Positions 17,645-26,453 are shown, counted from the stretch's first letter. The stretch is 64,000 nt of DNA from Promethearchaeota archaeon (GCA_019058515.1 JAHPYY010000135.1:9716-73715), one strand, 5' to 3'. Translations and numbers: made by a program. Notes: a model not told the origin generated them from the letters alone.

Positions 17645-18334
17645 TTGAGCTCTATAAATAATTTGGCTAATAATTATAAGAAGACTTACAAGTGGATATA
17701 CGACTCGTTTATTTCCCTTACGTACGACTTTGGATTAAAAATTGGTTTGACACCAATAGGGGAAAGAATACTTAGGGAAAGTGTTTACTATGAGTTAATA
17801 CCATTAGTGAAAAGAAACGACAAAATATTGGATTTAGGATGTGGAACGGGTACATTAACCATTATGCTTTCAAAGCTTCTTTATCCTGATTGCCAACTGT
17901 TTGGAGTAGACTTATCTAAAGGTCAAATTCGAAAAGCAAAGCAAAAAGATGTCCAGTCAAAGATTCATTTTGAAGCAGCGGATGCAAAATCTCTAAAATT
18001 TGGTGACTCTTGTTTTGATATCGTCATAATTTCAGCTGCATTGCACGAAATGGATAAGCAAGAACGGTTAGATGTCTTAAAGGAAATACATCGGGTGCTC
18101 AAGGATGATGGGTATCTACTTATTTTTGAACACCACGAACCAAATTCAACAGGTCGTCGTATCGTATATAATTTTTACTTAGGTTTTTGGGAGAAATTAC
18201 TTTCTCATTCTTTTGAAATTCAGCGTTCTTTGCTTAAAGAATTAATCAAAAGCGATTTTGTCATTTTAACTCAAAAACCTATAAAAAAAATGGGTGGTTT
18301 TTTTCAAACTATCCTTTGCAAAAAAGATTACTAA
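17645..18334 (+). CDS. class I SAM-dependent methyltransferase
   Basis: 229 residues with a Rossmann methyltransferase core: motif I ILDLGCGTGTLTIML, the acidic residue in FGVDLSKGQI, then AADAKSLKFGDSCFDIVIIS and the post-III helix region ALHEMDKQERLDVLKEIHRVLKDDG. This resembles UbiE/menaquinone-type methyltransferases. The N-terminal helical part (KKTYKWIYDSFISLTYDFG) is typical of small-molecule methyltransferases. The start is a TTG at 17645 with no clear ribosome binding site. It lies between two QueG-like Fe-S genes on the opposite strand; a functional link is possible but unproven. Confidence 0.87.
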   Translation: MSSINNLANNYKKTYKWIYDSFISLTYDFGLKIGLTPIGERILRESVYYELIPLVKRNDKILDLGCGTGTLTIMLSKLLYPDCQLFGVDLSKGQIRKAKQKDVQSKIHFEAADAKSLKFGDSCFDIVIISAALHEMDKQERLDVLKEIHRVLKDDGYLLIFEHHEPNSTGRRIVYNFYLGFWEKLLSHSFEIQRSLLKELIKSDFVILTQKPIKKMGGFFQTILCKKDY

Positions 18335-18356
18335 AACTTAATCTTTCAACCAAAAA

Positions 18357-19046
18357 TTATACTTTTTTTACTCCCAAAGCAACTGGGCATATCTTACGAC
18401 ACAAAAAACATTTTATTCTCCATTCTCCCCCATGTTCAGGTATCCCGAAAGCGTAATCCCAGCATTTTTGTTGGTCAATTGAAATTCCATCTAAAGCTTG
18501 AACGGGGCAAGATTTTAGGCATAAGGAGCAGTTAGAAACACATCCTTCATATTCTGCAATCGAATCCTCGTCTAACTTCGCAGAGGTAAGCACCGCGCTT
18601 AACCACACCATATTACCAAATTCATCGTTAATTAACAATGTGTTTTTTCCCATTTTGCCAAGTCCAGCTAAAACTGCGGCGTGCTTAAGAGAGATAATCC
18701 CTTTACTTTTATTTTCGCTCGGATCCCAATTCGTTGGACCAATTGCGTTGATAGGTACTGCCAAATACTCTTCGGATTCTATTTGGTAAGACAATTGTAT
18801 CGCAATTGTATCCATTTTTCTTGTTAATTCGTTTCTAATATCAGTATAGGGTATAGTTGATTTTGCTTTGAGCGTACTTTTCAAAAATCTACACGCAAGA
18901 ACAATAACAGATTGACACTCTTCTAATACATCACAAGGATGATATCCTTTTGGAGCCTCATGAAAGCGGTTTACAGAAGCTATACCGCAGAGATCGGCAC
19001 CTAGCTTAAAAGCCATATTTTTTATCTTAATAGATGTTAAACTCAT
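18357..19046 (-). CDS. QueG-like double [4Fe-4S] protein (paralogue 2)
   Basis: A second QueG-related Fe-S protein. It shares with paralogue 1 the opening KLGADLCGIASVNRF, the central KHAAVLAGLGKMGKNTLLIN, and two cluster motifs (CVSNCSLCLKSCPVQAL and CFLCRKICPV). I prefer the ATG at 19046 (MSLTSIK) because this makes the N-terminus the same length as in paralogue 1 and a GTGA-type ribosome binding site lies upstream. In-frame ATGs at 19091 and 19139 would place a TATA-like box inside the gene. It is divergently arranged with the Bat-type regulator gene at 19197, which could control it. Confidence 0.78.
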   Translation of the reverse strand: MSLTSIKIKNMAFKLGADLCGIASVNRFHEAPKGYHPCDVLEECQSVIVLACRFLKSTLKAKSTIPYTDIRNELTRKMDTIAIQLSYQIESEEYLAVPINAIGPTNWDPSENKSKGIISLKHAAVLAGLGKMGKNTLLINDEFGNMVWLSAVLTSAKLDEDSIAEYEGCVSNCSLCLKSCPVQALDGISIDQQKCWDYAFGIPEHGGEWRIKCFLCRKICPVALGVKKV

Positions 19047-19196
19047 AGACTTCTTCACATCAATAGTTAATCTAGTGTTATTCTCTAACATGATTATTTT
19101 TTTAAAATTGAAATTATATTTTAAATTATGACCCTCCATATGGATGGTATTGATTTATTAAGTAAACTTGATTAAACTCAATTAGGAGGATTAGCT

Positions 19197-19886
19197 ATGC
19201 TGAGTTATTTAACATTGTCCATTGATCATATGTGTGCTTATTCACAATTTTCCAAATTATTTCCCGACATAGAAATTAATATATGGTGTAAAGATGCCTA
19301 CGATATTATTATTATAAAAAGAGGGATAGATACATTTTCTGTACTCAAAGATTATATTGAGAAAGAGATTGGAAGTATTAGTCATTTTTACATAATAGAT
19401 TCCGTTGCTCATCTAATATTAAAACAATGTTATTGCGTCACCACGCCTTTAGCCCCTATTTATAAAAGTTACCATAGTATCGAGATTCCTCCAACCACTT
19501 ATAGAAATGGTAAGGAACTCGTACAGTTAATAATTACAACAGATGAAATTGATCCATTAACAGACGACTTAAGATCTGCAGACGATAATATTGATTTAAG
19601 CATTGTTAGTGTTAACCACTTAAAAAAATCAAATTTAGAATTTCCATATTATATCTCGCTGAATGAGCTTATAAAAGGGTTAACTAAAAAACAATTTGAA
19701 TCGTTGATTTCGGCGTTTCAAAACGGTTATTACAAAATACCTCGAGAAAAAAATATAGAAGATTTGGCAAAACCTTTAGAGATAGGTAGAAAAACTTTTG
19801 AAGAACACTTAAGAAAAGCAGAAAACAAAATAATGAAAAACATAATACCGGCATTACTATTTGCTCAGGAAGAACCTAAGTCTTAA
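19197..19886 (+). CDS. Bat-type HTH transcriptional regulator
   Basis: A 229-residue protein. The last ~55 residues (LTKKQFESLISAFQNGYYKIP...DLAKPLEIGRKTFEEHLRKAENKIM) match the archaeal Bat/HTH_10 DNA-binding domain, a LuxR-like helix-turn-helix. The N-terminal ~150 residues form a likely alpha/beta sensor domain with several cysteines (ILKQCYCVTTP) that I cannot assign. Such proteins are archaeal one-component regulators. The ATG follows AGGAGGA with eight-base spacing, a strong site. Its location among three QueG-like Fe-S genes and divergent from one of them makes it a candidate regulator of that cluster. Confidence 0.82.
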   Translation: MLSYLTLSIDHMCAYSQFSKLFPDIEINIWCKDAYDIIIIKRGIDTFSVLKDYIEKEIGSISHFYIIDSVAHLILKQCYCVTTPLAPIYKSYHSIEIPPTTYRNGKELVQLIITTDEIDPLTDDLRSADDNIDLSIVSVNHLKKSNLEFPYYISLNELIKGLTKKQFESLISAFQNGYYKIPREKNIEDLAKPLEIGRKTFEEHLRKAENKIMKNIIPALLFAQEEPKS

Positions 19887-20015
19887 AACTTAAGTTCATA
19901 ATCGCAGGTGAATTTCACATATTTCATCCATTTTCTTATGTTAAATGGGATTTCAGCAAAGCCAGTTAAAATAATAAGTAAGATTAAGATTTAAAATGCA
20001 ATTGGGTGATTAAAC

Positions 20016-20942
20016 ATAGATAAACAAAATAAATTGGTTAGCAAACTTTTTGAGAGTTTGAAAAGGAAGAAATATAAGGGAATGATTGTCAATGCTTCGC
20101 ATATATCTCAAATTCGAGATGATATACAAAAGCAATGCCAGAGTAACGCTATGTATCCAAAATTATATGAAGAATATCAAAATTATTTTAACTTCAAAGT
20201 TGAAGCAGATTTTGAACCGATTAATTCGGTGATCGTAATAGCTGTTCCTCAGCCTCAGTACGAGGTGAAATTTCATTGGAATGGACGAGTAGTGCCCTTA
20301 ATCATACCTCCCACTTATTTATATGGAGTGCAAGTAACTAGCGAGTTAACAGAACTTCTAAAGAGTATATTAGAACCCGCTGGTTTTCACGCTGCTTACG
20401 CTCGTCTTCCAGTAAAAACTTTAGCCGTAAGAACTGCTTTAGCTCAATATGGTAGGAATAATATAACATATGTACCAGGGATGGGAAGTTTTCACCGCCT
20501 TTCAGCGTTTTATTCGGATTTACAAATAGAAAAAGACGAGTGGTACGATCTCAACTCAATGGAATTATGTAAGGAATGCTCTGCTTGCAGAAAAAATTGT
20601 CCAACTGGTGCAATTCCGAGCGATAGATTTCTACTACGAGTTGAAAAGTGCCTTACTTACCATAACGAACAACCTAAAGAAATTTCTTTTCCCGACTGGA
20701 TTGATCCTTCTTGGCATAATTGCTTTATTGGGTGTATGAGATGCCAACATGTATGTCCCATGAACAACAAAGTAAAAGATTGGGTAGAACCATTAGTAGA
20801 ATTCAGCGAAAGCGAAACACGAGAATTATTAGATGTACCCGATATTGAGTCTTTATCAAAAAGTCTAAAGGAAAAATTAGAAAGTACAGAATTAATTGAG
20901 TATTTTGAACTAATTCCTCGAAACCTTAGTTCATTCTTTTAA
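20016..20942 (+). CDS. QueG-like double [4Fe-4S] protein (paralogue 3), probable ATA start
   Basis: The largest of the three Fe-S paralogues, about 308 residues. It has the QueG-like region AVRTALAQYGRNNITYVPGMG, then CKECSACRKNCPTGAI and CFIGCMRCQHVCPMN cluster motifs, with a ~60-residue C-terminal extension. An ATA at 20016 is preceded by GGTGAT with five-base spacing, and an in-frame stop lies just upstream at 20007. The first conventional candidate, TTG at 20034, has no ribosome binding site at proper distance. Read from the ATA, the protein begins MDKQNKLVSKLFESL. The relation to reductive dehalogenases and QueG suggests a redox or cobalamin-linked function, which is inference. Confidence 0.78.
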   Translation: MDKQNKLVSKLFESLKRKKYKGMIVNASHISQIRDDIQKQCQSNAMYPKLYEEYQNYFNFKVEADFEPINSVIVIAVPQPQYEVKFHWNGRVVPLIIPPTYLYGVQVTSELTELLKSILEPAGFHAAYARLPVKTLAVRTALAQYGRNNITYVPGMGSFHRLSAFYSDLQIEKDEWYDLNSMELCKECSACRKNCPTGAIPSDRFLLRVEKCLTYHNEQPKEISFPDWIDPSWHNCFIGCMRCQHVCPMNNKVKDWVEPLVEFSESETRELLDVPDIESLSKSLKEKLESTELIEYFELIPRNLSSFF

Positions 20943-20968
20943 GTCAAGTACATATTGGGATAAAAATT

Positions 20969-21928
20969 TTATTTTGTTAATTCTTTAAATTCCTTAGTAG
21001 ATCTTAGAATTTCAGGAATATCTTCTTCCTCTAATAATTCTGAGGCATATTCCTTATCAATTGAAACGGCTTTGTTTAGCATTTCTACCGATTTTGCCAC
21101 ATCTTCAATTTTTGCATATAATATCGCAAGCGCAATCCAAGTTTCGAGAAAGTCAGGTTCTATATCTTTAGCTTTCTCGTATGCGTCAATTGCTTCAGGG
21201 TAATTATTAGCCTCTTCCAACACGATACCTAAATTATACCACGCGTGGAAAAATAATGGATCGGAATTCGTAGCTTTTCGGTAAGAATCAACTTCTTTTT
21301 CACTTTCGCCCGTTCTGCCGTAAGCAATTCCAAGATTATACAAAGTTAAACTGTGTGTTGGATCCAACTTTAAAGCGTTTTGATAAGCTTTAATCTCGTC
21401 GTCGTGATTCCCGAGATATCCAAGAATCATACCGTAATTTGTCCACGCTTCAACATCTTTTGGATTCAATTCGAGGGTTTTTTTGTAAGCCCCAATTGAC
21501 TTTTCGAAGTCTTCGAGTTTACTATACGCTACTGCGAGATTAAACCATATTTCGGCGTCGTTAGGTTTGATTTTTGAAGCTTTTTGATATGAGTTGAGTT
21601 CTCCTTTGTAATCCATTTTCTTTCCCAAAACATAACCGAGATTTACCCAAATGTCGGCATTCTTGGGATCTATCTGCAATACTTTTTTGTATGTGTTAAT
21701 TTCATCGTTTAATTTGCCCATATGCCCATATACTAGAGCAAGGTTAATCCACGTTTCAAGGTCGTTAGGATTTATCTCCAAAACCTTCTTAAACGCGTCG
21801 ATAGCACCTTTGAAATCCCCTCTTTGCCCTAAATTAATCCCCTGGACGAATAATCTCTTTAGTTCTCCCTTTTTCTTTGGTTCCAATATTCTGCTCCTTA
21901 ATGATGGTGACTTATAAAATCTTTCCAA
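20969..21928 (-). CDS. TPR-repeat protein
   Basis: 319 residues made almost entirely of 34-residue tetratricopeptide repeats. At least seven are recognisable from position ~30 onward, each with the W-x-N-L/Y-G/A pattern (TWINLALVYGHMG, IWVNLGYVLGKK, IWFNLAVAYSKL, AWTNYGMILGYLG, LYNLGIAYGRTG, AWYNLGIVLEEA, TWIALAILYAKI). TPR arrays are protein-binding scaffolds in the cytoplasm. A short lysine-rich N-terminus precedes the repeats. The start appears to be a TTG at 21928, without a strong ribosome binding site. It is convergent with the QueG-like gene at 20016-20942, separated by 26 bases. The binding partner is unknown. Confidence 0.88.
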   Translation of the reverse strand: MERFYKSPSLRSRILEPKKKGELKRLFVQGINLGQRGDFKGAIDAFKKVLEINPNDLETWINLALVYGHMGKLNDEINTYKKVLQIDPKNADIWVNLGYVLGKKMDYKGELNSYQKASKIKPNDAEIWFNLAVAYSKLEDFEKSIGAYKKTLELNPKDVEAWTNYGMILGYLGNHDDEIKAYQNALKLDPTHSLTLYNLGIAYGRTGESEKEVDSYRKATNSDPLFFHAWYNLGIVLEEANNYPEAIDAYEKAKDIEPDFLETWIALAILYAKIEDVAKSVEMLNKAVSIDKEYASELLEEEDIPEILRSTKEFKELTK

Positions 21929-22046
21929 AAGCTATATCTTTCATTTTGTAATTCTTGAAGCATAAATAACTTTATCATACTTTATAAAGTTCTTTAATCT
22001 AAACAATGTCAAGTAATTTTTCCTAGATTTGATGAAAAAGTATTAG
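21929..22046. other. start of an 837-bp stretch (to 22765) without an intact gene
   Basis: Between the TPR gene and the PH/DUF1648 gene no full-length gene is visible. The stretch holds decayed hydrophobic frames (listed separately at 22047-22216 and 22313-22612) and AT-rich flanks with promoter-like sequence before 22766. Confidence 0.45.
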
Positions 22047-22216
22047 TTCTTCCTTGTATTATTGATCGTTGGAGTAATTGATGCTTTTATCATAATTATA
22101 CTAGTAATTCTGACATTTATCGATCACATGGGAATTGGATTGTGATTTTTAAACAATTTTCAGTGGATGCAGTGGTTTTAATAGCAGTTCTTTTGATACT
22201 CTGGATGCTTCTCTAA
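22047..22216 (+). pseudogene. remnant of a small membrane protein, frameshifted
   Basis: After a stop at 22044-22046, one frame encodes a hydrophobic helix (FFLVLLIVGVIDAFIIII) and ends at TGA 22143-22145. The next frame, entered at GTG 22142, continues with KQFSVDAVVLIAVLLILWMLL and stops at 22214. Joined by a one-base shift, they would give a two-helix protein. There is no initiator for the first part. Composition alone supports the call; the family is not recognised. Confidence 0.3.
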
Positions 22217-22312
22217 GTAACCCATCCATCTGTGGGCTAGTCTGGGATAATTGAAGGTGCTTCTTAGTGGAAAATCTCATCTAGCGATGAAAAAGACACT
22301 TTAAAAACCCGG

Positions 22313-22612
22313 ATGAATCAAGAAGATAAGAAAGAACATCGAAAAAACCGATTGAATAGAAACGGTGGAGGAGGAGGTTTTCGTTTCATGATGATTCTTG
22401 CCTTCCTAATTATTATATTTATAAAATGTTATTGGTGGACACACTTTGAAAATTTACCTTTTAGTTATTTCATCATAACTTAACTTGCTGGCATAATATG
22501 GATTGCAATCGTTGTAGTAATAGTTGGAACAATCTTATTAATACTATTTCTACTCGGAATATTAGAATTAGAACTAGATAAAAGTAAGAGCCCCTCGATC
22601 TGGACAATATAA
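22313..22612 (+). pseudogene. small two-helix membrane protein with an internal TAA
   Basis: An ATG at 22313 opens a 56-codon frame: a charged start (MNQEDKKEHRKNRLNRN), a glycine run, a hydrophobic helix (MMILAFLIIIFI) and a stop at 22481-22483. The same frame then continues for 42 codons with a second strong helix (IIWIAIVVVIVGTILLIL) and a charged tail, ending at TAA 22610-22612. This looks like a ~100-residue two-helix protein split by one stop. Alternatively only the first 56 residues are made. I recognise no family. The neighbouring remnant at 22047-22216 has the same two-helix character and may be a decayed duplicate. Confidence 0.4.
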
Positions 22613-22765
22613 TACATTAAAAAAATTAAGCTGTTTTATAGTTTTTATATTCAATATTTTTAATAATTACTCATTTTCTTTCAAGTTGAAGTAGTTCCTC
22701 TTTAATAGTCTAACTATTTAATTTCAATTAGAACATATCAAATTAAAAATAAGATCTGAATTTGA

Positions 22766-23716
22766 ATGATTTCGTCAGAATATAAAATATATAATCCTGC
22801 AAAATCAAATGGTGGTAAGTTTCTAATTGCTATAATTGTGGGAATAACTATATTATTAATTATCTTATTAATTTTTAACTATCCAAACATTCAGAGTATT
22901 TCTTTTTTAATACTCATGTTAGGAATTTTTATAGCGATAATAGCAATCTTCGCATATTTAATCTACGCTTATTACGAAATGGAATATCTCTTATCAAAGG
23001 AATTTCTTTTAATCAAGTGGGGATTAAAAACTACGAAAATTCCTATCAATAACATCAAAAGAATAATTAGGCCTGAAACTAAGAATTATGAAGGTATTAG
23101 AGTAGGAGGCGTAGGAATACCTGGATACTTACTGGGAAAGTTCAAATATTTGATCGAAGGTAGTTTTGAAACCGTTTCTTTATATGTCACTAAATTGGAT
23201 CATCTCTTGTTCATTGAAACAAATGGGGGGAATAAGAAATTCTATGGAATCTCTCCAAGCGAGGAGGAGGAGTTTCTAAGTGCTTTTAATAGTTTGAATA
23301 AAAAAAAATCGCTACAAGAAACAATGGATCAAATACCATTTAAATCATCAAAAAGTTCGACTAAAGACATAAAATTTGCTCTCTCTTTATTTATTGTTTC
23401 AATTGTTCTTTCATTCATAGGTTTAATATATTTCTTATTAGCATACTTTCAATTACCAATAACAATTCCACTTCACTTTAATTATAATTTAGTTCCAGAC
23501 AGGTTCGGAAATAAAATTGATTTGATCGGTGTGTTTGTATTTTTCGTTATTTTCGGTATTGGATTCAGTTCGTTACTCTATTACTATATCCACAAAAGGA
23601 CTCATTTAGATCAAACAAAATATGGTTATAGCATTATGATATTACCCATCGTAATCGTTCTATTATTTTTGATCATATCCTTCATTATGTTAAATGCAAT
23701 TATGGCTTATACTTAA
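22766..23716 (+). CDS. membrane protein with PH-like domain and DUF1648 region
   Basis: A 316-residue protein. Two N-terminal helices (residues ~18-75) are followed by a soluble beta-rich segment (LLSKEFLLIKWGLKTTKIPINNIKRI...) typical of bacterial PH-like domains. After a basic linker there are further helices; the segment LPITIPLHFNYNLVPDRFGNK matches the DUF1648 motif, in which a conserved His follows a proline. Two more helices end the protein. Proteins of this type are common in Firmicutes and archaea, but their function is unknown. It acts in the cytoplasmic membrane. The ATG at 22766 has no clear ribosome binding site. Confidence 0.68.
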   Translation: MISSEYKIYNPAKSNGGKFLIAIIVGITILLIILLIFNYPNIQSISFLILMLGIFIAIIAIFAYLIYAYYEMEYLLSKEFLLIKWGLKTTKIPINNIKRIIRPETKNYEGIRVGGVGIPGYLLGKFKYLIEGSFETVSLYVTKLDHLLFIETNGGNKKFYGISPSEEEEFLSAFNSLNKKKSLQETMDQIPFKSSKSSTKDIKFALSLFIVSIVLSFIGLIYFLLAYFQLPITIPLHFNYNLVPDRFGNKIDLIGVFVFFVIFGIGFSSLLYYYIHKRTHLDQTKYGYSIMILPIVIVLLFLIISFIMLNAIMAYT

Positions 23717-23961
23717 CCATATATTATTCAAACTAAACCAAGAAATCGATTAGTTTAGACTACTTGTCAAATTTGTCTAGAAAGGTTAAAAAAATCTTGA
23801 ATAAATTTAATTGTACCTAAATTTATCCCAATATATTGGATCTTTTACCTCTTCAGATATTAAATGTGTCTTCAAGTATTTATACAAATGCATAATTATA
23901 ACTTTATAATCAAGAAATCAATTACTAATCTAACATTCAAATATAATTTGGAATTAACGAG

Positions 23962-24987
23962 ATGTCGCAAGAAACAAGAAATATAGTTATTTACGGGGTT
24001 GGTGCTATCGGAGGTGCTCTTGCAGGTTGGCTTGCACCTCATTACGAGAATCTATATCTATTAACAAGAGGGGATACTTATCGTGCGTTAAAGTCTACGG
24101 GATTAATTCTATATGAACAAAAGAATGATAATCCTCCTCCCGTAAAAGTTAATGTTATTAAAGATTTGAACGAATTATCAGATGTTAGCATTGTAATTAT
24201 TACCGTTAAAAACTACAATCTCGAGGAAGTGTGTGAAGATATTCGTTCTAAGCTGGGCGATACACCTATAATAGTGGCATTACAGAACGGTGTAGCAAAT
24301 CAACAAATCATTCCAAAATATTTCTCAAAAGTTATTTACGGTGTTATAATGTTAAGTGCGTGGAGAGACGCACCAGGATTGTTTGGATACGGCATTAAAG
24401 GTTATTTAATGCTAGGGACTCTTGACAACTTATTAAAAGAAGAATTAAAGAATGTGAAGAGTATTTTAAAGCTGGCTATAAGGATACGAATTACTGATAA
24501 TTATCAAGCAGCCATTCACAATAAAATAGTTTTTAACCTTGTAAATTCTATTTTCACTCTAGTAAACACTAAACACTTAACTGATAAGTCAAGAGAACAT
24601 TTGAGTCTGATCCTTTTAAATTGCTTTAACGAAGCAATTGAAATCGTGAAAACAGCAGGCATAGAAGAACACAGTCTTCCTGGGTTTTTCCCATGGGATA
24701 AAATTATTTCGCTAATGAACGAATCAATAGAAACCATAACCAAATCATTTACAAATATGATTAATTCTGAAAGGGCTAATAGCATGAAGCAAGATGTAGT
24801 GTGGAGGAGCAAAACTCAAACGGAGATTGAAGATTTGAATGGGTATTTGGTTAAATTAGCTGAAAAGAATGGCGTGGATGCTCCTTTTAACAGTAGATTA
24901 TACGATTTATGCAAAAAACGATTCAATGAACTGCCATTCGTCGCTATGGACGCCAGCGAAGTGTGGAAGATTCTTAAAAATAAGTAA
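23962..24987 (+). CDS. ketopantoate reductase (PanE/ApbA) family oxidoreductase
   Basis: 341 residues. The N-terminal Rossmann motif GVGAIGGALAGWLAP binds NADP, followed by LYLLTRGDTYRALKSTGL and the mid-domain VIITVKNYNLEEV and ALQNGVANQQ, where Lys and Asn match the family catalytic and substrate residues. The C-terminal helical domain has the NKIVFNLVNSIFTL segment. PanE reduces 2-dehydropantoate to pantoate for coenzyme A synthesis, but many relatives have other 2-oxoacid substrates, and no pantothenate genes lie nearby. The length is slightly above the ~300-residue norm. The ATG at 23962 is used. It converges with the histidine phosphatase gene 18 bases downstream. Confidence 0.82.
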   Translation: MSQETRNIVIYGVGAIGGALAGWLAPHYENLYLLTRGDTYRALKSTGLILYEQKNDNPPPVKVNVIKDLNELSDVSIVIITVKNYNLEEVCEDIRSKLGDTPIIVALQNGVANQQIIPKYFSKVIYGVIMLSAWRDAPGLFGYGIKGYLMLGTLDNLLKEELKNVKSILKLAIRIRITDNYQAAIHNKIVFNLVNSIFTLVNTKHLTDKSREHLSLILLNCFNEAIEIVKTAGIEEHSLPGFFPWDKIISLMNESIETITKSFTNMINSERANSMKQDVVWRSKTQTEIEDLNGYLVKLAEKNGVDAPFNSRLYDLCKKRFNELPFVAMDASEVWKILKNK

Positions 24988-25004
24988 AACTCTATAGAGA
25001 ATAA

Positions 25005-25718
25005 TTATTTCTCATTCCACCAAAATGGTATTTCAATGGATTTGAATTTGTCGTAGTCTAACAGTAATATTTCTTTAGAGTTCAAAGTAAAAGCAAATCC
25101 TCCTAAAAAAGAAGGCCAATAACCTGTGCTTAATAACCCGAACCATCCTAATCTGAAGGTTAGTACGACTAAATCGTGGGTAACATAAATATCAATATTG
25201 TTGTCTGGGGCTGAAGCAAGATTTCCCCAAATTTTTTTAGCTGCATTCTTACAGAACTCGCTAAAATGTGTTGTAACGCTCGGAGGGTAGAGCCCTGATA
25301 CCCATCGATACAGGAATCTTGCGTATGGATATTTAGTCATCTCGTTGAAAAAATAATCTGGCTCCATTCCAATGTTCCACAACTCGTCCATTGAGCCACG
25401 AATTGTACCTTTTTCGGATACTTGACTGTATCCTGTCAAAATATCTTCAGCAGTTTCTTTACAACGTTCTACAACGCTGTAATGCAATCGAATCGACTTG
25501 TCAGAAGGAAGTAACGAACCAAATTTCTTCGCCGTTTCGTGTCCCTTCTCAGTGAGTCTTAATTTAGATATATCATATATGTTATCGATTGAATCTCTGT
25601 GTGAATGCCTCAAGATATAGACTATTTTTGAATTATGGGGAAATTCACTTAATCCCTTAAGAATATTCTTAGCTTGTGATGTCCATTTTTCCGTTTCCCA
25701 AATTTTGTCACCATCCAT
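25005..25718 (-). CDS. histidine phosphatase (phosphoglycerate mutase-like) family protein
   Basis: 237 residues of the histidine phosphatase superfamily. The catalytic motif ILRHSHRD is a variant of RHG, followed by RLTEKGHETAKKFG and SVVERCKETAEDIL, where the second arginine and glutamate bind phosphate. The C-terminal YVTHDLVVLTFRLGWFG supplies the second active-site histidine. Members dephosphorylate small molecules or proteins or act as mutases. The Gly-to-Ser change in the RHG motif is seen in some phosphatases but makes prediction of substrate unsafe. The ATG at 25718 is clear. The neighbouring genes give no pathway context. Confidence 0.82.
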   Translation of the reverse strand: MDGDKIWETEKWTSQAKNILKGLSEFPHNSKIVYILRHSHRDSIDNIYDISKLRLTEKGHETAKKFGSLLPSDKSIRLHYSVVERCKETAEDILTGYSQVSEKGTIRGSMDELWNIGMEPDYFFNEMTKYPYARFLYRWVSGLYPPSVTTHFSEFCKNAAKKIWGNLASAPDNNIDIYVTHDLVVLTFRLGWFGLLSTGYWPSFLGGFAFTLNSKEILLLDYDKFKSIEIPFWWNEK

Positions 25719-25959
25719 ATAATTAAATACCCTCTACTTTCATCTTATCTGCTTAATCTTTCGAAAAATTGCTAAGATTCGAAATTTATAGTAAGATTCT
25801 GATAGTATAGAACTATCATCGGATAATATTAATTTTTTTTACAAATATTGACAATAAAGTGAAATCCAGTTATTTTCCATAATTTCTAAGCACCTCTTGA
25901 TTTTAAAAAATAAACTAAGCCTTTTTCAGAAATCATGGTTATTACTATATTATAAAATC

Positions 25960-26304
25960 ATGAATATTACCGATACCGCTACTGAAATAATAAAAACAGA
26001 GCTCAAAAACTACTCAGAAAACGGAAACAAAGATGAACTTGCGATAGTACTTTATCAATACACGGTACGCTCTTGATCGGGGTCGTTCTGCCAAGATATT
26101 GTTCAATTGGTCCCAAAAAAAGAATTAGTGGGACACGAAGGATTTGAAAAGTGGATGGATATTAACAAGGACGAGTTAAGTATTGAGGTGTATATTGACA
26201 AGAGGCTTATCAACCAATATGGACCTCACGAACGCGTTACGCTTGATGGAAGAATGTCGAAGTTTCTAAAATGGCGGAAAAACACTCTGTTCATTCAATA
26301 TTAA
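25960..26304 (+). CDS. IscA/HesB-like selenoprotein with in-frame UGA (Sec39)
   Basis: An ATG at 25960 opens a frame of 114 codons interrupted by one TGA at 26074-26076 and closed by TAA at 26302. Both sides of the TGA are protein-like and fit one small domain. The N-terminus MNITDTATEIIKTELK resembles the first helix of IscA/HesB proteins; next comes TVRS-U-SGSFC, where a cysteine is expected; then QLVPKKELVG, VYIDKRLINQ and FLKWRKN. The 3' UTR carries a hairpin with the AUGA/GA core of a eukaryote-like SECIS (26306-26358). Lokiarchaeota are reported to encode selenoproteins with such elements, so UGA most likely encodes selenocysteine. A conventional reading would start at TTG 26107 and lose the conserved N-terminal half. 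HesB/IscA proteins take part in Fe-S cluster handling; this role is inferred. Confidence 0.72.
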
Positions 26305-26305
26305 A

Positions 26306-26358
26306 GAAAAATAAATATGACCCAATCCTAAAAAAATGGTAGAGGATTGGCGATTTTC
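26306..26358 (+). ncRNA. eukaryote-like SECIS element in the selenoprotein 3' UTR
   Basis: It starts just after the TAA (26302-26304). Order: possible lower helix GAAAA (26306-26310) with TTTTC (26354-26358); AUGA at 26317-26320; an 8-bp perfect stem CCAATCCT (26322-26329) with AGGATTGG (26343-26350); a 13-base A-rich apical loop (26330-26342) holding the expected unpaired As; and CGAT (26351-26354) supplying the GA opposite AUGA. A C-C mismatch separates the GA/AG core from the stem. This reproduces the eukaryotic SECIS plan: AUGA, A-rich loop, GA. Confidence 0.65.
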
Positions 26359-26453
26359 GGTTGCCACCGTTTTACCCATTTTTTATTTAATTTATATATC
26401 CTTTTCTTAATTATCTACATTATCTTAGTGTTAGCCTAAAATTTGGATTAATC

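Noticed and set aside
16854..20942. Direct assignment of the three Fe-S proteins as QueG (epoxyqueuosine reductase)
   Set aside because: They are shorter than or differ from QueG, occur as three paralogues, and no other queuosine genes are nearby.
26107..26304. A separate 65-residue gene starting at TTG 26107
   Set aside because: It is the C-terminal part of the frame that begins at ATG 25960; the UGA at 26074 is better explained as selenocysteine given the SECIS-like hairpin.
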